From 20CM-2-65-7 sp963830455 (GTDB taxonomy: Bacteria > Gemmatimonadota > Gemmatimonadetes > Gemmatimonadales > GWC2-71-9), in assembly GCA_963830455.1 (NCBI GenBank), contig CAWHMT010000003.1:186001-250000 (forward strand): 64,000 bases of DNA. Direction: 5' to 3'. The translations under genes were made by a program, and so were the position numbers. The notes beneath the pieces were generated by a model that saw only the letters and a list, made by a program, of their open reading frames with translations, was not told the origin of the DNA and searched no databases. How positions within the stretch are numbered: the first letter of the stretch is position 1; every line of letters starts with the position of its first letter. Of the stretch, positions 63,723-64,000 are shown one piece after another.

Positions 63723-64000
63723 TGATCCATCTCACGCGTCACCGGCTCGAAGTGGACGACCTCCTGGCGGAAGTGCAGAGCCCGGAGCGGGGGGGCACCT
63801 GCGTGTTTCTGGGAACGGTGCGGAATGACGGCGACGTGACCGGCATCGACTACTCGGCGTACGAACCGATGGCCGTCGAGGAGATCGAGCGGATTCTCGC
63901 CGAGGCAGAGACCCGCTGGCCCGACGCGCGCGTCATACTGCAGCATCGGCTCGGCGTGATTCCGGCGGGCGAAGCGAGTATCGCGATCGCCGCGGCGGCA
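63722..64000 (+). CDS. moaE: Molybdopterin synthase catalytic subunit, 3' end missing
   Basis: 93 residues are seen before the window ends. GTCVFLGTVRND and YSAYEPMAVEEIERI are the MoaE pattern, followed by VILQHRLGVIPAGEASIAIA. It is the partner of MoaD, forming the two-subunit synthase that adds sulfur to precursor Z. The catalytic Lys region lies beyond the window. Confidence 0.95.
   Translation, partial: MIHLTRHRLEVDDLLAEVQSPERGGTCVFLGTVRNDGDVTGIDYSAYEPMAVEEIERILAEAETRWPDARVILQHRLGVIPAGEASIAIAAAA

Overview
The window is a GC-rich, gene-dense bacterial chromosome segment. It has no gene-free stretch over about 300 bases, no rRNA, no CRISPR array and no recognisable insertion sequence. The mixture fits a Gemmatimonadota-like soil or sediment heterotroph: secreted M16, M61, S8 and S9 peptidases, TonB-plug and PQQ-propeller envelope proteins, 4-bp NTGA gene overlaps almost everywhere, and many GTG/TTG starts. 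This placement is inference from gene content, not from a phylogenetic marker search.

Layout. (1) 1-11,012, plus strand: an acyl-CoA and terpenoid-type catabolic run. It holds a split B12-dependent acyl-CoA mutase (large and cobalamin-binding subunits around a baeRF-like gene), an acyl-CoA carboxylase beta subunit, a tripeptidyl-peptidase-II-like S8 protease, an AtuA/DUF1446 pair, an enoyl-CoA hydratase, a bacilliredoxin and a methyltransferase. (2) 11,009-21,540: a VWA lipoprotein/membrane protein pair, a GroES-like/zinc-ribbon pair, a four-helix-bundle gene enclosed by inverted repeat arrays, a prolyl oligopeptidase, a decayed recQ, an acyl-CoA dehydrogenase, RNase G and rplU-rpmA. (3) 35,943-21,540, minus strand: a long tightly overlapping set headed by a TetR regulator, with two enoyl-CoA hydratases, aldehyde dehydrogenase, thiolase, a BoxB/PaaA-like diiron protein, GDPD, 3-hydroxyacyl-CoA dehydrogenase, an amidohydrolase, an active/inactive M16 pair and an active/inactive amidohydrolase pair. 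(4) 36,128-42,283: an ECF sigma/membrane protein/Spy-like trio, tRNA-Leu(CAA) and envelope proteins. (5) 42,323-61,195, plus strand: icd, pepA, a TonB-plug protein, then yicC-gmk-rpoZ-coaBC-UDG-dnaB-radA-ispD-tsaC-LMWP-aroE-comF-gap-pgk-tpiA-secG-carA. (6) 61,262-64,000: an HU-like protein, an M61 peptidase, moaD and a partial moaE.

Main unusual signal. At least ten loci carry a short array of degenerate 7-, 8- or 15-nt words. The word differs from locus to locus, and the array is usually paired with an inverted array so that it can fold. Arrays lie between genes (13,821; 14,296; 20,826; 36,015), across gene starts (8,637; 10,207; 24,141; 26,231; 39,151; 60,081) and in frame inside linkers of conserved proteins (uracil-DNA glycosylase, RadA, ComF). 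They build signal-peptide and N-terminal residues and have apparently removed the normal start codon of carA. One pair encloses a four-helix-bundle gene like a cassette.

Second signal. Between 7 and 19 kb, six conserved genes carry frameshifts, and ispD carries one more inside a G-rich tract. Most look like single-base homopolymer indels, either sequence errors or slippage. recQ has at least five in a short interval and is scored as a pseudogene.
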